Shown: positions 29,390-41,135, counted from the stretch's first letter. The stretch is 64,000 bases of DNA from an uncultured Lachnospiraceae bacterium (GCA_946623875.1 CAMORO010000005.1:1-64000); one strand, 5' to 3'. Notes: generated from the letters alone by a model not told the origin. A program made the numbers and translations.

Positions 29390-30121
29390 TTAAAGACCGG
29401 CAAGCATTTTCAGGAATTCTATAGCATGATCGGTACGCTGACTGGTTGCTGTTATTGTAAATACGGGACGTTTGCCGGACTGAAGCTGTGTTGTGAACGC
29501 CCCTGCTCCACCGAGTGCGTTAAGGTATTCGGATCGGTCAAGATATACACCCGCGAAATATTTAAGGCCGGGCTTGCGGTCTCCGTTCTCATCATCTTCG
29601 TACACAGTGGTATAATACGGTTCGAAGCCCTTCTTTTCAAGTGCTTCCATGAGATCGTCCGTTAATACACCGCTAAGATCCATGTGTGCGCCTATGGCAC
29701 CGTATTCATCCGCAAGGGTATCCGGAGCGATCACCACATCCAGATCTCCCGCGGCGTACATCGCCATCACCTTCTGGATGTTGGCGGTGGTCATCTGGTC
29801 ATAACTGTCTTCCGATATTATTATCCCTGTATCTATCGCAAGATTGTAGGTGTCCGTATCAACACCGGAATACCGGATGTAGTCGTCCTTGAAGTAATTG
29901 TCCGCGTTGTAGGCGACATCCGAATTGATGATTATTGCATCAAGATACAGGGGGCGCCTGTTGATCCTGTAGTCATGTACAAAGGTGATGATGAAGATGA
30001 TCACCGCGATCGTTACTATTATATGTACCTTGTAATAGTCCCAGATATATGCTGCCTTTTTCCTGAAGGGCATGTCCTTTAATTTGATATTTTCCTGTCG
30101 TATCTCGTCTTTCAGAGCCAT
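29390..30121 (-). CDS. single-TM protein with extracytoplasmic, solute-binding-like domain
   Basis: N-terminal cytoplasmic segment, one TM, ectodomain with DLDVVIAPDTLADEYG. Confidence 0.45.
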   Translation of the reverse strand: MALKDEIRQENIKLKDMPFRKKAAYIWDYYKVHIIVTIAVIIFIITFVHDYRINRRPLYLDAIIINSDVAYNADNYFKDDYIRYSGVDTDTYNLAIDTGIIISEDSYDQMTTANIQKVMAMYAAGDLDVVIAPDTLADEYGAIGAHMDLSGVLTDDLMEALEKKGFEPYYTTVYEDDENGDRKPGLKYFAGVYLDRSEYLNALGGAGAFTTQLQSGKRPVFTITATSQRTDHAIEFLKMLAGL

Positions 30122-30291
30122 CTGATATTTCCGTCCCCGGCTTTATGTTTTATCATGTATTGTCCCCTGCACGGCGGCCGGTGGTCAACACAACAGATAT
30201 AGTGTAAAAGAAATAGCTTTTTCTGTCAAATTATGCTACACTACTAGTCAGTATTGTTAACAAGCATTATTGGGATGTCAGGAGATAAAAG

Positions 30292-30792
30292 ATGAACGAT
30301 ACATACGTTGAATGCATGGTTGCAAGGAGGAATTCCCCGGCAATGGGGCTGCTGAAGTATATTATATATATACTGACAGGAGTGTCGGCTATAGGTTTTA
30401 TAGGGGGTTATCTTATATTTCTTGTCCCGCTTGCCGTATTTGGTCTTCTTTCGTTTCTGGTTGTTCCGGGCTTTGAACTTGAATATGAATATCTGTATCT
30501 TGACAAGGAACTGACCATCGACAAGATCATGAGCAAGCAGAAGCGCAAGAAGGTAAGGGACATCGACCTGTCCAAGATGGAGTACATCTGTCCCATCAAT
30601 TCGCATCAGCTTGACCCGTACAAATCGAGGAATCTGAAGGTTTCGGACTATTCGTCCAAGGAAGAGAACGCCAGGGTATGGGTTATAGTATACAAGGATC
30701 AGAGCGGTGACGAGCTGATAGGGATCGAACCCAACGAGGAGCTGCTCAAGGCAATAAAGACGGTTTATCCCAGAAAAGTCGTAGAGTATTGA
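30292..30792 (+). CDS. small membrane protein, DUF6106-like
   Basis: MNDTYVECMVARRNSPAMGLLKY start and two adjacent TMs followed by a basic/acidic domain. Confidence 0.45.
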   Translation: MNDTYVECMVARRNSPAMGLLKYIIYILTGVSAIGFIGGYLIFLVPLAVFGLLSFLVVPGFELEYEYLYLDKELTIDKIMSKQKRKKVRDIDLSKMEYICPINSHQLDPYKSRNLKVSDYSSKEENARVWVIVYKDQSGDELIGIEPNEELLKAIKTVYPRKVVEY

Positions 30793-30853
30793 CAACAAAA
30801 GTCATATTAATATATATTAGAGAGAATATCAAAAATTTAAGAAACGGAGGTAA

Positions 30854-32314
<1,461 letters not shown>

Positions 32315-32365
32315 CGGGATAATACAGAATAGTTACAGAAGAACACAGGAGATTCACGGCAACAC

Positions 32366-33163
32366 ATGATACGCTACATCATGAGGGAGCTTGACAGGGC
32401 AGTACGCCGTAAGCAGGCTTATGTTTATTTCGGCAGTATATTTTTGCTCTGTATACTGGCTAATATCGCGGTGGTAGCCTTCCGCACCATATATGGTACG
32501 AATGAGGGAACCTACGCATACAATATAATGGAATACGCGGCATGGTCCTTTATAGTTCCTTATTTGAGCTGTATAGTCATAGCACATATGGTCATAGGGA
32601 AGGATTATCCGGATCCGCATATAAGAGATGGTATCACGAGCGGTCTGAACAGAATTCAGATCTATCTGTGCAATCTTGCGGCAAGCATATCACTGGCCTT
32701 TGTTTTTCTGGTGATCACATTTGTGGTGCTGGTCGCATCCACGGCGGTCTTTCATATGGGTGACAACACTCTGACGAAGGAAGCCATCAGAACTTTTACC
32801 GGTAAAATGGTGCTTGCACTGCCTCTTTTTCTGGCCGGAATAAGCTTCGGAAACATGTTCCTATTCTTGTTTAAGGACAGGCGTAAGGCTTATGCCGGTT
32901 ATTATATACTGACATTTGTAATACCGAGGACAATTATGCTTCTTGCAAAAGAACCGCCGGGATTTATCCCGTGTAAGTTCCTGAGAAGGTATACAATATC
33001 GCAGTGCTTTACTTTGATACCATATCCGTCAAGTCCTGACAGAAGTGTTCCGTTTATCGTTGCACTGGGCTTGATCTATACTGTAGTATCAACGGTGATC
33101 GGCATAGCCGGATACAACAGGGAAGACACTAAAAAAGTGATACAGGGAAATCATGATGATTGA
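32366..33163 (+). CDS. ABC-2-type permease-like membrane protein
   Basis: 6 TM pattern, RDGITSGLNRIQIYLCN loop typical of ABC-2 permeases. Confidence 0.55.
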   Translation: MIRYIMRELDRAVRRKQAYVYFGSIFLLCILANIAVVAFRTIYGTNEGTYAYNIMEYAAWSFIVPYLSCIVIAHMVIGKDYPDPHIRDGITSGLNRIQIYLCNLAASISLAFVFLVITFVVLVASTAVFHMGDNTLTKEAIRTFTGKMVLALPLFLAGISFGNMFLFLFKDRRKAYAGYYILTFVIPRTIMLLAKEPPGFIPCKFLRRYTISQCFTLIPYPSSPDRSVPFIVALGLIYTVVSTVIGIAGYNREDTKKVIQGNHDD

Positions 33164-35903
33164 AACGGGGATGAACACGCGGGCTACTTTGGCTCACAAG
33201 GTGGATATTGATATTGAGTGGATCCAGTCGCTTCAGGACATTTATGCGGATCTGGCACATGTTTTCATGTTTATATTGAATGATGAAGGCAGACAGATAA
33301 CCCGTATGTCCGGAGATATTGTTGAGAGGGAACGTATTGCGTCTGCACTGTCGGAGAGACAGGTCAGTGATATTTATGACCGTCTCATGAATTCCGGTGC
33401 AGAGGATCAGATCGTTGAAGACACTGTATATTCGAACATGAAGGTTGCGGGCATAGCAGTTAAGGTCGAGGGTATATCTGCAATAAACTTTATCGTAGGT
33501 GCCGTTATCGACGGTATCAGGGATGAGAATTCGCTCATCAACTTCCATACCAGGATTAAAGAAGAGGATTTCGGCCAAATCCTTGATTTCATACGGATGA
33601 TAGCCACAAGGCTGTACAATGCCACTTATTTAAGGGCGGATGCGCTGGCCGAATCGGTGAAGAGCAAATCGGCGGAGCTCCAGATGCTTCATGAGCTGCG
33701 CAAGTCCGAATTCATGACGGAAATAGTATCTTTGCTCGACAGTGACGAATCCTTTGACGCGATCTGTACACAGATGGTTAAGCATGTCGGCAATTTCGCT
33801 GATATAGCCCATGCCTATGTTCTGCGTCCGGCTGCAAGCGGGGTCGGAGTGGATGTGCTGGGTGAATTCATCAAGGAAGGTCACAAAACCCTGCACGGTA
33901 TTGCCAGGGTTGATGATGTACTTAATTACATGAAGATAGTTGGGGATAAGCCCACTGTTGTATCATATAAAACCGTACTCGAAGGCGGGACGCGGGAATG
34001 GATGACATCCCTCGGACTTACTTCGTGCGTTGCACTCCCGATATTTACATCCAAGCCGAACAGGCAGGTGGCCATGTATATAGTGTTTGCCGATGATGCT
34101 CCGGGAAGGATGTGGGACAGGGATGAGATCAAGCTTTTCGGAGATGCTGAGAGGATAATCCAGAGCATACTTGAGAAGCGCGTCCAGAAGAATTCGCTGG
34201 CAAGCTCTTACAAATCACTTGAATCCATACTTGACAATGTGGGTACTGCCATTTATGTGCGGGATATCGAATCGGGACAGATACTGTTTACGAACCGTCT
34301 GTTCAAGAATTCTTTCGCAAATGAGATACATGACGGTACCATTGAGCGTCTGTTTGAAAAGGACCAGGGATACAACGCGGGTCCGGTTAACTGCGAGGTG
34401 GAATATGAGGCTAAGAGACGCTGGTACGATCTTAATACGACATATATAAGGTGGGTGGACGGACGAAGGGTTCTCCTCTGCTCCATTTTTGACATAACGG
34501 AGAAGAAGCTGTATCAGCAGAAGATAGAACAGCAGGCCAATAATGACTTCCTGACGGGTCTTTACAACAGGATGAGCTGTGAAAGGGATCTTTCGAAGTT
34601 CATAGATGAGGCCAAGCAGGCAAACAGCAAGGGTGCGCTGCTGTATCTGGATCTGGATGATTTCAAGCATATCAACGACGGCCTCGGACATCAGTACGGT
34701 GATGTTCTTCTTAAAGCGATATCGCACTGCCTGTCAAGGATCGATGGCGTGGAGAACAGTTGCTACCGTATGGGCGGTGACGAGTTCATAATCATCGTAC
34801 CGCATACCAGCATGCCGAAGTTTGATGAGATCATCGAGGAAATAAGGGTAGTATTCAACAAGCCCTGGTTTCTTAAAGGTGCTGATTACTACTGCACGAC
34901 CAGTATGGGTATAGTTACGTTTCCCGATGAGGGAGATTCGGTTCAGGATGTCATCAAGAAGGCCGATATTGCCATGTATGAGGCCAAGAGGAGCGGTAAA
35001 AACAGAACCGCATATTACAGTGACGGTAAGGATTCCGATTCGAGCAGGCGTCTTGATATGGAAAAGAGCATGCGCCATGCAACATCGGCCGATTACAAGG
35101 AGTTCGAGGTATATTACCAGCCTATCATCGATACACACAAGGGAGATATCTGTACGGGAGCGGAGGCTCTTATCCGATGGAATTCAAGTGAGCTCGGCTT
35201 CGTATCGCCCGGTGATTTCATTCCGCTTGCCGAATATCTGGGACTTATCAATCCGATCGGCAATTATGTACTCAGGGAAGCCTGCCTTGCCTGCAAACAC
35301 TGGAACGAGAGCGGACATCCGTATTACAAGGTCAATGTTAACCTTTCCGTAGTCCAGCTCCTTCAAAATGATGTTGTTGAAACGATCGAGAATATTATCA
35401 AAGAGACGGGGATCAATCCAAGGAACCTTACACTTGAGGTTACAGAGAGTCTTGCAATAAACGATATGGATCGTATGAAGCGCATCTTAAGCAGCATCAA
35501 GAAGCTGGGAGTGAGGATAGCGCTTGATGATTTCGGGACCGGTTATTCATCCCTGAGTCATATTAGGGAGATACCTCTTGATGTTATCAAGGTTGACCAG
35601 AGCTTTGTTAAGGATCTTGCGGTTGACCAATATGCACAGGCCTTCGTCAGGATGGTCGGAGAGCTGGCGGATGCACTGGGAGTCAAGATCTGTGTGGAGG
35701 GTATAGAGACAGAGGAACAGCTGCGCGTGCTTGATGATATGAACATAAGGCTTATACAGGGCTTCTATTTTGATAAGCCGATGAGAAGATATGTTTTTGA
35801 AGAGAAATATGTCACTGGATGTCCGGACAATATGGATGTCCCGGATGGCTTTTTTGATCCGTTACAGGAACTGACGGACGAAGACAGGAGTATACTGTAT
35901 TGA
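33153..35903 (+). CDS. GGDEF-EAL protein with N-terminal GAF/PAS sensor domains
   Basis: YRMGGDEFIIIVP and GAEALIRWNS intact motifs; ALDDFGTGYSSL; overlaps preceding ORF by 11 nt. Confidence 0.93.
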   Translation: MMIETGMNTRATLAHKVDIDIEWIQSLQDIYADLAHVFMFILNDEGRQITRMSGDIVERERIASALSERQVSDIYDRLMNSGAEDQIVEDTVYSNMKVAGIAVKVEGISAINFIVGAVIDGIRDENSLINFHTRIKEEDFGQILDFIRMIATRLYNATYLRADALAESVKSKSAELQMLHELRKSEFMTEIVSLLDSDESFDAICTQMVKHVGNFADIAHAYVLRPAASGVGVDVLGEFIKEGHKTLHGIARVDDVLNYMKIVGDKPTVVSYKTVLEGGTREWMTSLGLTSCVALPIFTSKPNRQVAMYIVFADDAPGRMWDRDEIKLFGDAERIIQSILEKRVQKNSLASSYKSLESILDNVGTAIYVRDIESGQILFTNRLFKNSFANEIHDGTIERLFEKDQGYNAGPVNCEVEYEAKRRWYDLNTTYIRWVDGRRVLLCSIFDITEKKLYQQKIEQQANNDFLTGLYNRMSCERDLSKFIDEAKQANSKGALLYLDLDDFKHINDGLGHQYGDVLLKAISHCLSRIDGVENSCYRMGGDEFIIIVPHTSMPKFDEIIEEIRVVFNKPWFLKGADYYCTTSMGIVTFPDEGDSVQDVIKKADIAMYEAKRSGKNRTAYYSDGKDSDSSRRLDMEKSMRHATSADYKEFEVYYQPIIDTHKGDICTGAEALIRWNSSELGFVSPGDFIPLAEYLGLINPIGNYVLREACLACKHWNESGHPYYKVNVNLSVVQLLQNDVVETIENIIKETGINPRNLTLEVTESLAINDMDRMKRILSSIKKLGVRIALDDFGTGYSSLSHIREIPLDVIKVDQSFVKDLAVDQYAQAFVRMVGELADALGVKICVEGIETEEQLRVLDDMNIRLIQGFYFDKPMRRYVFEEKYVTGCPDNMDVPDGFFDPLQELTDEDRSILY

Positions 35904-35988
35904 AGCACTAAATCTAGTAACAAACAGGCGGAAACCCACAATATTAGGCGGTTGCATATTTTTTTATGATATGTTAACTTATAATGGG

Positions 35989-36007
35989 TTTGACTTTTTT
36001 GGTCAAA
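35989..36007. promoter_or_regulatory. putative TetR operator TTTGAC-N7-GTCAAA
   Basis: 19-bp inverted repeat just downstream of TATAAT (35980-35985) and upstream of the TetR gene. Confidence 0.5.
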
Positions 36008-36034
36008 AACAATTCTGAATGAGGTATTGGTGGG

Positions 36035-38176
36035 ATGAATCCGAAATTTTTCGACGTTAAAAAACAGAAACAGGATGCCATAGTCAACGCTGCGATCAAG
36101 GTATTTGCCGAGAATGGGTACAGGAAGGCGAGTACTGATGTTATTGTAAAAGAAGCGGGGATTTCGAAGGGTCTCCTGTTTCATTATTTTGAGAGTAAAA
36201 TAGGCGTATACGAGTTCGTGTATGATTACAGTATCAAATATGTGATGCTTGAGCTTAACCAGACGATCAACAGGAAGGAGACTGATTTCTTTGCCATTCA
36301 GGGAATGATCGAGCTGACCAAGCTCCGTGTCATGAAGAGCTATCCTTATATGCAGCAGTTCTTAAGCTCGGTAAAGTATGAGACACATCCCGATGCTCTT
36401 AAGGTTTTGGAGGCGTCAGAGAATACCATTGATACGGCATATGATGATGTATACAGGAGAGCGGACATTTCCAAGTTCCGTAAGCCTGTCGATCTTAAAA
36501 AGATAGTTAAGATGATCGGCTGGATGTCCGATGGCTTTGTCAAGGATAAATTCAGGGACGGAACTCCCGATATGGATCAGATGAATTCCGAGTTCGCAAG
36601 TTATCTCGTTATGCTGAGAGACCACTTCTACAGGAGCGATGTTCAGGAAACAGCGCTTGTTTTGGATGAGCCGGTCGCTGAGAACAATATTTCCGTTATG
36701 GATGCGATGAAAAACGGAGATGCGGATTTCGTGATACCGTCCATGCCTGAACCGGAATTACCTTTTATGGCTGCTGCCCCGCAAAGAGGATTTATTCCCG
36801 GTACCGAACTTAGCTTCGAGGAGAGGCTTGCACTCGGTAAGCAGTCCGTATATGGGCAGCCCCTGCAGGCTAAAAAGGCCGCTGAAGAAAAAGAAAAGAA
36901 GGTACAGGCTATAGAGCAGGCTCTCGCGGATTCAAAGGCTGCAAGAGAGGAAACGGAAAAAGAAAATGTTCCCAGGGAAGCGGCTGAAGAAATATTAAGA
37001 GAAGCTGCTGCTGAAACAGATACGGCTAAAGAAGCTGAAGCAAATATTGCAGTTATGGACGTAAAGCCTGAGACCGGAGCAGAGGAAGAGGCAGCAAGGG
37101 CTAAGGCAGAGGAAGAAGCAGCCAGAGCCAGAGCGGAGGAAGAAGCAGCAAGGGCTAAGGCAGAGGAAGAGGCAGCAAGAGCCAGAGCAGAGGAAGAAGC
37201 AGCCAGAGCCAGAGCGGAGGAAGAAGCAGCAAGAGCCAGGGCAGAGGAAGAGGCAGCAAGAGCCAGAGCAGAAGAAGAGGCAGCAAGGGCTAAGGCTGAA
37301 GAAGAAGCAGCAAGAGCCAGAGCAGAGGAAGAAGCAGCAAGAGCCAGAGCTGAAGAAGAAGCAAGGGCCAAGGCAGAAGAAGAGGCAGCAAGAGCCAGAG
37401 CAGAGGAAGAAGCGGCAAGAGCTAAAGCAGAGGAAGAAGCAGCAAGAGCCAGAGCTGAAGAAGAGGCAGCAAGGGCTAAGGCAGAGGAAGAAGCAGCAAG
37501 AGCTAAAGCAGAGGAAGAAGAAGCAAGGGCTAAGGCTGAACAAGAAGCAGTGAAAGCCAAAGCAAAAGAAGCATTAGCAAGGTCCAAGGCGAGAGCAGAG
37601 AAGGAAAAAGCGAAAGAAAAAGCTGTAACCATATCCCTTGAAATGCTCGAAAACGGATTTCATGCGTATGGCGCAGGCAGTGATGATTATGTAGCAGGTC
37701 TGTATGCTGCATCCTCAACGGTGGCTTCATATCTGCCTGAGTCGGAGATCGATTACTATAACAAATCCAGACTTGGTGATTTTACCTATGGTTCAGATGC
37801 AAGAGGAGGTCGTGGAATTCCTTATGACAGTTCTGAAAACATTCAGATATTTGTAGAGGATGATGAGGAACAGGAGACTGACGATCCTTACGCAGATGAA
37901 ATGGATGAAACATCCGATGATAAAGACGGTGAGGCTGCTTCGGTAATTACGGAAGAAACAAAGTCGGCAGATGATATGGACTATGAGGATCTGTCCGAAA
38001 AGATAATGAACAATACAAGCAAACAGACGGAAGAACAGGAGAGGTTTAAGGAGCTTGAAAGCATGGGACCGGCACCCGTACTGCCTGACTTGAGTCCTGA
38101 GAATATCAAGCCCAAGAAGACAATAGACGAAGAAGATGAGGATAATGCTCATATTTACAGGCCGCTTAGTTTCTGA
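36035..38176 (+). CDS. TetR-family regulator with long (A/R/K/E) 9-aa-repeat helix and acidic C-terminus
   Basis: QDAIVNAAIKVFAENGYRKASTDVIVKEAGISKGLLFHYFESKIGVYEFV HTH; about 17 EEEAARA(K/R)A repeats. Confidence 0.85.
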   Translation: MNPKFFDVKKQKQDAIVNAAIKVFAENGYRKASTDVIVKEAGISKGLLFHYFESKIGVYEFVYDYSIKYVMLELNQTINRKETDFFAIQGMIELTKLRVMKSYPYMQQFLSSVKYETHPDALKVLEASENTIDTAYDDVYRRADISKFRKPVDLKKIVKMIGWMSDGFVKDKFRDGTPDMDQMNSEFASYLVMLRDHFYRSDVQETALVLDEPVAENNISVMDAMKNGDADFVIPSMPEPELPFMAAAPQRGFIPGTELSFEERLALGKQSVYGQPLQAKKAAEEKEKKVQAIEQALADSKAAREETEKENVPREAAEEILREAAAETDTAKEAEANIAVMDVKPETGAEEEAARAKAEEEAARARAEEEAARAKAEEEAARARAEEEAARARAEEEAARARAEEEAARARAEEEAARAKAEEEAARARAEEEAARARAEEEARAKAEEEAARARAEEEAARAKAEEEAARARAEEEAARAKAEEEAARAKAEEEEARAKAEQEAVKAKAKEALARSKARAEKEKAKEKAVTISLEMLENGFHAYGAGSDDYVAGLYAASSTVASYLPESEIDYYNKSRLGDFTYGSDARGGRGIPYDSSENIQIFVEDDEEQETDDPYADEMDETSDDKDGEAASVITEETKSADDMDYEDLSEKIMNNTSKQTEEQERFKELESMGPAPVLPDLSPENIKPKKTIDEEDEDNAHIYRPLSF
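37082..37553 (+). repeat. in-frame 27-bp tandem repeats (EEEAARAKA/EEEAARARA), about 17 copies
   Basis: direct reading; one copy is 8 aa (EEEARAKA). Confidence 0.95.
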
Positions 38177-38252
38177 TAAAATTATATTACGTAACTAAAA
38201 ATACTTTTCTGAATAGGTACTATATCACAACGGTCCGGGAAAGGGGTTTCTT

Positions 38253-39164
38253 ATGGCAAGTTTTGCGGTTGCGGGAATTGTTCAGGTTGAGACAATTGTT
38301 AAGGTGGATGAGATACCGGTGAAATACAGTCCGGTCATCAATAAGCCTAATACCATTTTTACCAATGTCGGTGGCGATGCATATAATGAGAGAGTTGCTC
38401 TTAAGGCACTGGGCGATGAAGTGGAATTCTTCTCGATGATAGGAAAGCATGATGTAAAGGGCATTTTCTGGGATGAGGAATTCATGGGAGACCATGATTA
38501 TGTTTTGCCGGTGCTTGAGGCGACGCCTACCGCAGTTATCCTTTACGATAACCAGAGAAGGCAGCAGATATTTGAAGATATCAAGGACATGCGCGATGTT
38601 GAGTTCAACCTTGATCTGTTCAAAGAGAAGATAAATAATGTTGACTGTGTGATCCTTGCCAATGCCAATTTCTGTCGTCCGCTGGCACAGGCTGCCAAGG
38701 ATGCAGGGAAGCTGCTGGCGATCAATTTCAGGGGTTTTACCGAAGAGAAGATGCAGTACAATGAGGATTATTTCAGTATGGCTGACATCATCTATGTGTC
38801 GGATGATAACATAGTGGGAAGCGCTGATGAATTTGTAAGAAAGCTTGCGGATACCTATGATGCGAAGATCATTGTACTCGGTCAGGGAGCAAGGGGACTT
38901 ACGATATTCTCAAGAAAGGATGATCTTCTTGCCCATTACAATCCTGTTAAGACCAATGAGATCGTTAATACTTCCGGTGCGGGTAATTCATTGTTTTCAT
39001 GTTTCCTTCACTGCTATGTAACAACGGGCGACGCGGTACATGCTATCAAGAATGCACTGTTGTTTGCTTCTTACAAGATCGGATACATGGGAACATCCAA
39101 CGGTTTCCTTACGGAAGAAGAATTGGAGCACTGGTACAGGCTTATCTGGGGACCCGGAAAGTAG
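38253..39164 (+). CDS. PfkB-family carbohydrate kinase
   Basis: GGDAYNERVALKALGDEVEFFSMIGKHDVKG; NTSGAGNSLFSCFLH. Confidence 0.88.
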   Translation: MASFAVAGIVQVETIVKVDEIPVKYSPVINKPNTIFTNVGGDAYNERVALKALGDEVEFFSMIGKHDVKGIFWDEEFMGDHDYVLPVLEATPTAVILYDNQRRQQIFEDIKDMRDVEFNLDLFKEKINNVDCVILANANFCRPLAQAAKDAGKLLAINFRGFTEEKMQYNEDYFSMADIIYVSDDNIVGSADEFVRKLADTYDAKIIVLGQGARGLTIFSRKDDLLAHYNPVKTNEIVNTSGAGNSLFSCFLHCYVTTGDAVHAIKNALLFASYKIGYMGTSNGFLTEEELEHWYRLIWGPGK

Positions 39165-39169
39165 GATAA

Positions 39170-40675
39170 ATGTTACCGACCGATTATATTCAAAGAATGA
39201 AAGAACTCCTTAAGGATGAATATGAAGATTATATAAGGAGCTTCGAAATAAAGTCATACAAGGCGCTGCGCCTGAATCCGCTCAAGGCGGATGAGGCGCA
39301 GCTTCTTGCATTATTGGAAAAACCGGACATTGCAGCCGGTGCCCTGAATGGAGGGGAAAAACCGGAACGTGTTCCGTGGGAACCGTTTGGCTGTTATTAT
39401 GATGACAGAGCAAAGCCCGGAGTAAGTCCGTATCATGATGCCGGAGCCTATTATATTCAGGAACCCAGTGCAATGAAGCCGGTCACCATGATGGAGTGGC
39501 ATAAGACTGAGGGGATCTCCGGACTGCGGGTACTGGATCTGTGCGCAGCGCCCGGAGGGAAGACAACCCAGATCGCATCATACATGAAGGGCAGAGGAGT
39601 CCTTGTATGTAATGAGTATGTTCCGCAGCGCGCCAGGATACTCTCGCAGAATATTGAACGAATGGGAGTACGGAATGCCATAGTCATCAATGAAACACCG
39701 GCAAGTCTTAAGGATGTTTTTATCAGTTATTTTGACAGGATACTTGTTGACGCCCCATGCTCGGGAGAAGGAATGTTCAGGAAGAATCCCGAAGCCGTAA
39801 ACGAGTGGAGCAGCGACAATGTGGATATGTGTGCCGGGAGGCAGGATGAGATTCTTGACTGCGCAGCCATGATGCTGAAGCCGGGTGGTATAATGGTCTA
39901 TTCGACTTGTACATTTGCACCGCAGGAGGATGAGGAATGCATCAGCCGTTTCATAAACAGACACCCGGATTACGTGCTTATCGGAATGGAGAAGCTGTAT
40001 CCGCATAAGGTAAAGGGAGAAGGACACTTTGCGGCAGAGCTTAAGAGGAACGGTGAAGCTTACGACGGCTATTGCACGAAAGGGACTGCGGACGGTACCA
40101 TACTCAGTGAGTTCACGGGAAGAAACGGCAATGCCGGCAGAGACGTTAAAAACGCATCCGCAGGGAAGCGGGTCAGGGACAAAAACCGGCCGGGAAGCGG
40201 TAAGAATGCCGGGAAACAGGCGTTGAGGAGTGATTTCTTAAAGGGTATAATAAGAGAAGAGTGTCTGAAGTTCTCGGAGAATAGCTGCTCACTGAGTGAC
40301 GGAAGGCTTGTGTTCTTCGGAGATAATATTTATCTTGTGCCCGTGGATGCACCCGGACTTGACGGACTTAAGGTATTAAGGCCGGGATTACAGCTTGGGA
40401 CAATTAAGAAGGACAGATTTGAACCCGCGCATGCACTGGCATTGGCGATCAGGCCGGAGGATGCCGTGAGCGCAGTTGACATAACATATGAGGAAGCTAA
40501 GGCATATATAGCGGGAATGAGTATTACACTGACGCAGGAGCATCCAAATGACAGAGATAAAACGGGCAACGGCTGGTGTCTTGTCTGTCTTGACGGTTTG
40601 AGCCTTGGCTGGGGCAAGATAACGGGAAATGTTGTCAAGAACCACTATCCAAAGGGACTGAGAAAATATATCTGA
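39170..40675 (+). CDS. RsmF-like rRNA (cytosine-C5) methyltransferase
   Basis: VLDLCAAPGGKTTQIA, VDAPCSGEGMFRKNP, YSTCTFAPQEDEE. Confidence 0.9.
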   Translation: MLPTDYIQRMKELLKDEYEDYIRSFEIKSYKALRLNPLKADEAQLLALLEKPDIAAGALNGGEKPERVPWEPFGCYYDDRAKPGVSPYHDAGAYYIQEPSAMKPVTMMEWHKTEGISGLRVLDLCAAPGGKTTQIASYMKGRGVLVCNEYVPQRARILSQNIERMGVRNAIVINETPASLKDVFISYFDRILVDAPCSGEGMFRKNPEAVNEWSSDNVDMCAGRQDEILDCAAMMLKPGGIMVYSTCTFAPQEDEECISRFINRHPDYVLIGMEKLYPHKVKGEGHFAAELKRNGEAYDGYCTKGTADGTILSEFTGRNGNAGRDVKNASAGKRVRDKNRPGSGKNAGKQALRSDFLKGIIREECLKFSENSCSLSDGRLVFFGDNIYLVPVDAPGLDGLKVLRPGLQLGTIKKDRFEPAHALALAIRPEDAVSAVDITYEEAKAYIAGMSITLTQEHPNDRDKTGNGWCLVCLDGLSLGWGKITGNVVKNHYPKGLRKYI

Positions 40676-40684
40676 ATAGTTACC
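40671..40684 (+). repeat. solo motif copy, overlaps the rsmF-like stop codon
   Basis: TCTGAATAGTTACC. Confidence 0.65.
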
Positions 40685-40709
40685 AGTATTTAGTATTAGA
40701 TCAAGAGGT

Positions 40710-41093
40710 ATGAAAATGAACGGGGAAATGAAGCAGGATACGCAGGTTAACGGATGCAGTTGCGGCAGGGAGCATATAGCGGCGGATATTGTCAAGCTTT
40801 TGGCGGACATGCCTCCTGAGGAGGAATTGTATGATCTTGCGGATTTTTTTAAGATATTTGCCGACTGTACAAGAATAAGGATACTGTGCAGCCTTCTGTA
40901 CGGTGAAATGTGTGTAAGTGAGATAGGCGATGCGCTGGACATGACACAGTCAGCCATTTCCCATCAGCTTCGTGTCCTTAAGCAGGCGAAACTTGTCAAG
41001 AACAGACGGGAAGGTAAGACCATATATTATTCGCTGTCCGATGATCATATCATAAGTATCCTGAGCCAGGGACTTGAGCATATAGAGGAATAG
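40710..41093 (+). CDS. ArsR-family transcriptional regulator
   Basis: LADFFKIFADCTRIRILCSLLYGEMCVSEIGDALDMTQSAISHQLRVLKQAKLVKNRREGKTIYYSL. Confidence 0.93.
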   Translation: MKMNGEMKQDTQVNGCSCGREHIAADIVKLLADMPPEEELYDLADFFKIFADCTRIRILCSLLYGEMCVSEIGDALDMTQSAISHQLRVLKQAKLVKNRREGKTIYYSLSDDHIISILSQGLEHIEE

Positions 41094-41110
41094 CTGCTGA
41101 TATTGACTAA

Positions 41111-41135
41111 AAAAAGCATAAATGTTATGCTTTTT
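41111..41135 (+). terminator. rho-independent-like terminator
   Basis: AAAAAGCATAA-ATG-TTATGCTTTTT, 11-bp stem ending in T-run. Confidence 0.75.

Noticed and set aside
36012-36025. ATTCTGAATGAGGT before the TetR gene as another copy of the dispersed motif
   Set aside because: Only the left half matches; could be chance, so not counted.
37082-37553. CRISPR-like periodic repeats
   Set aside because: Repeats are contiguous, in frame and coding; no spacers.
36643-37632. 329-aa minus-strand ORF (SSSALALAA repeats) and 36995..37543 (CCFFLCF repeats)
   Set aside because: Antisense shadows of the 27-bp tandem repeat in the TetR gene; low complexity, no RBS or domain.
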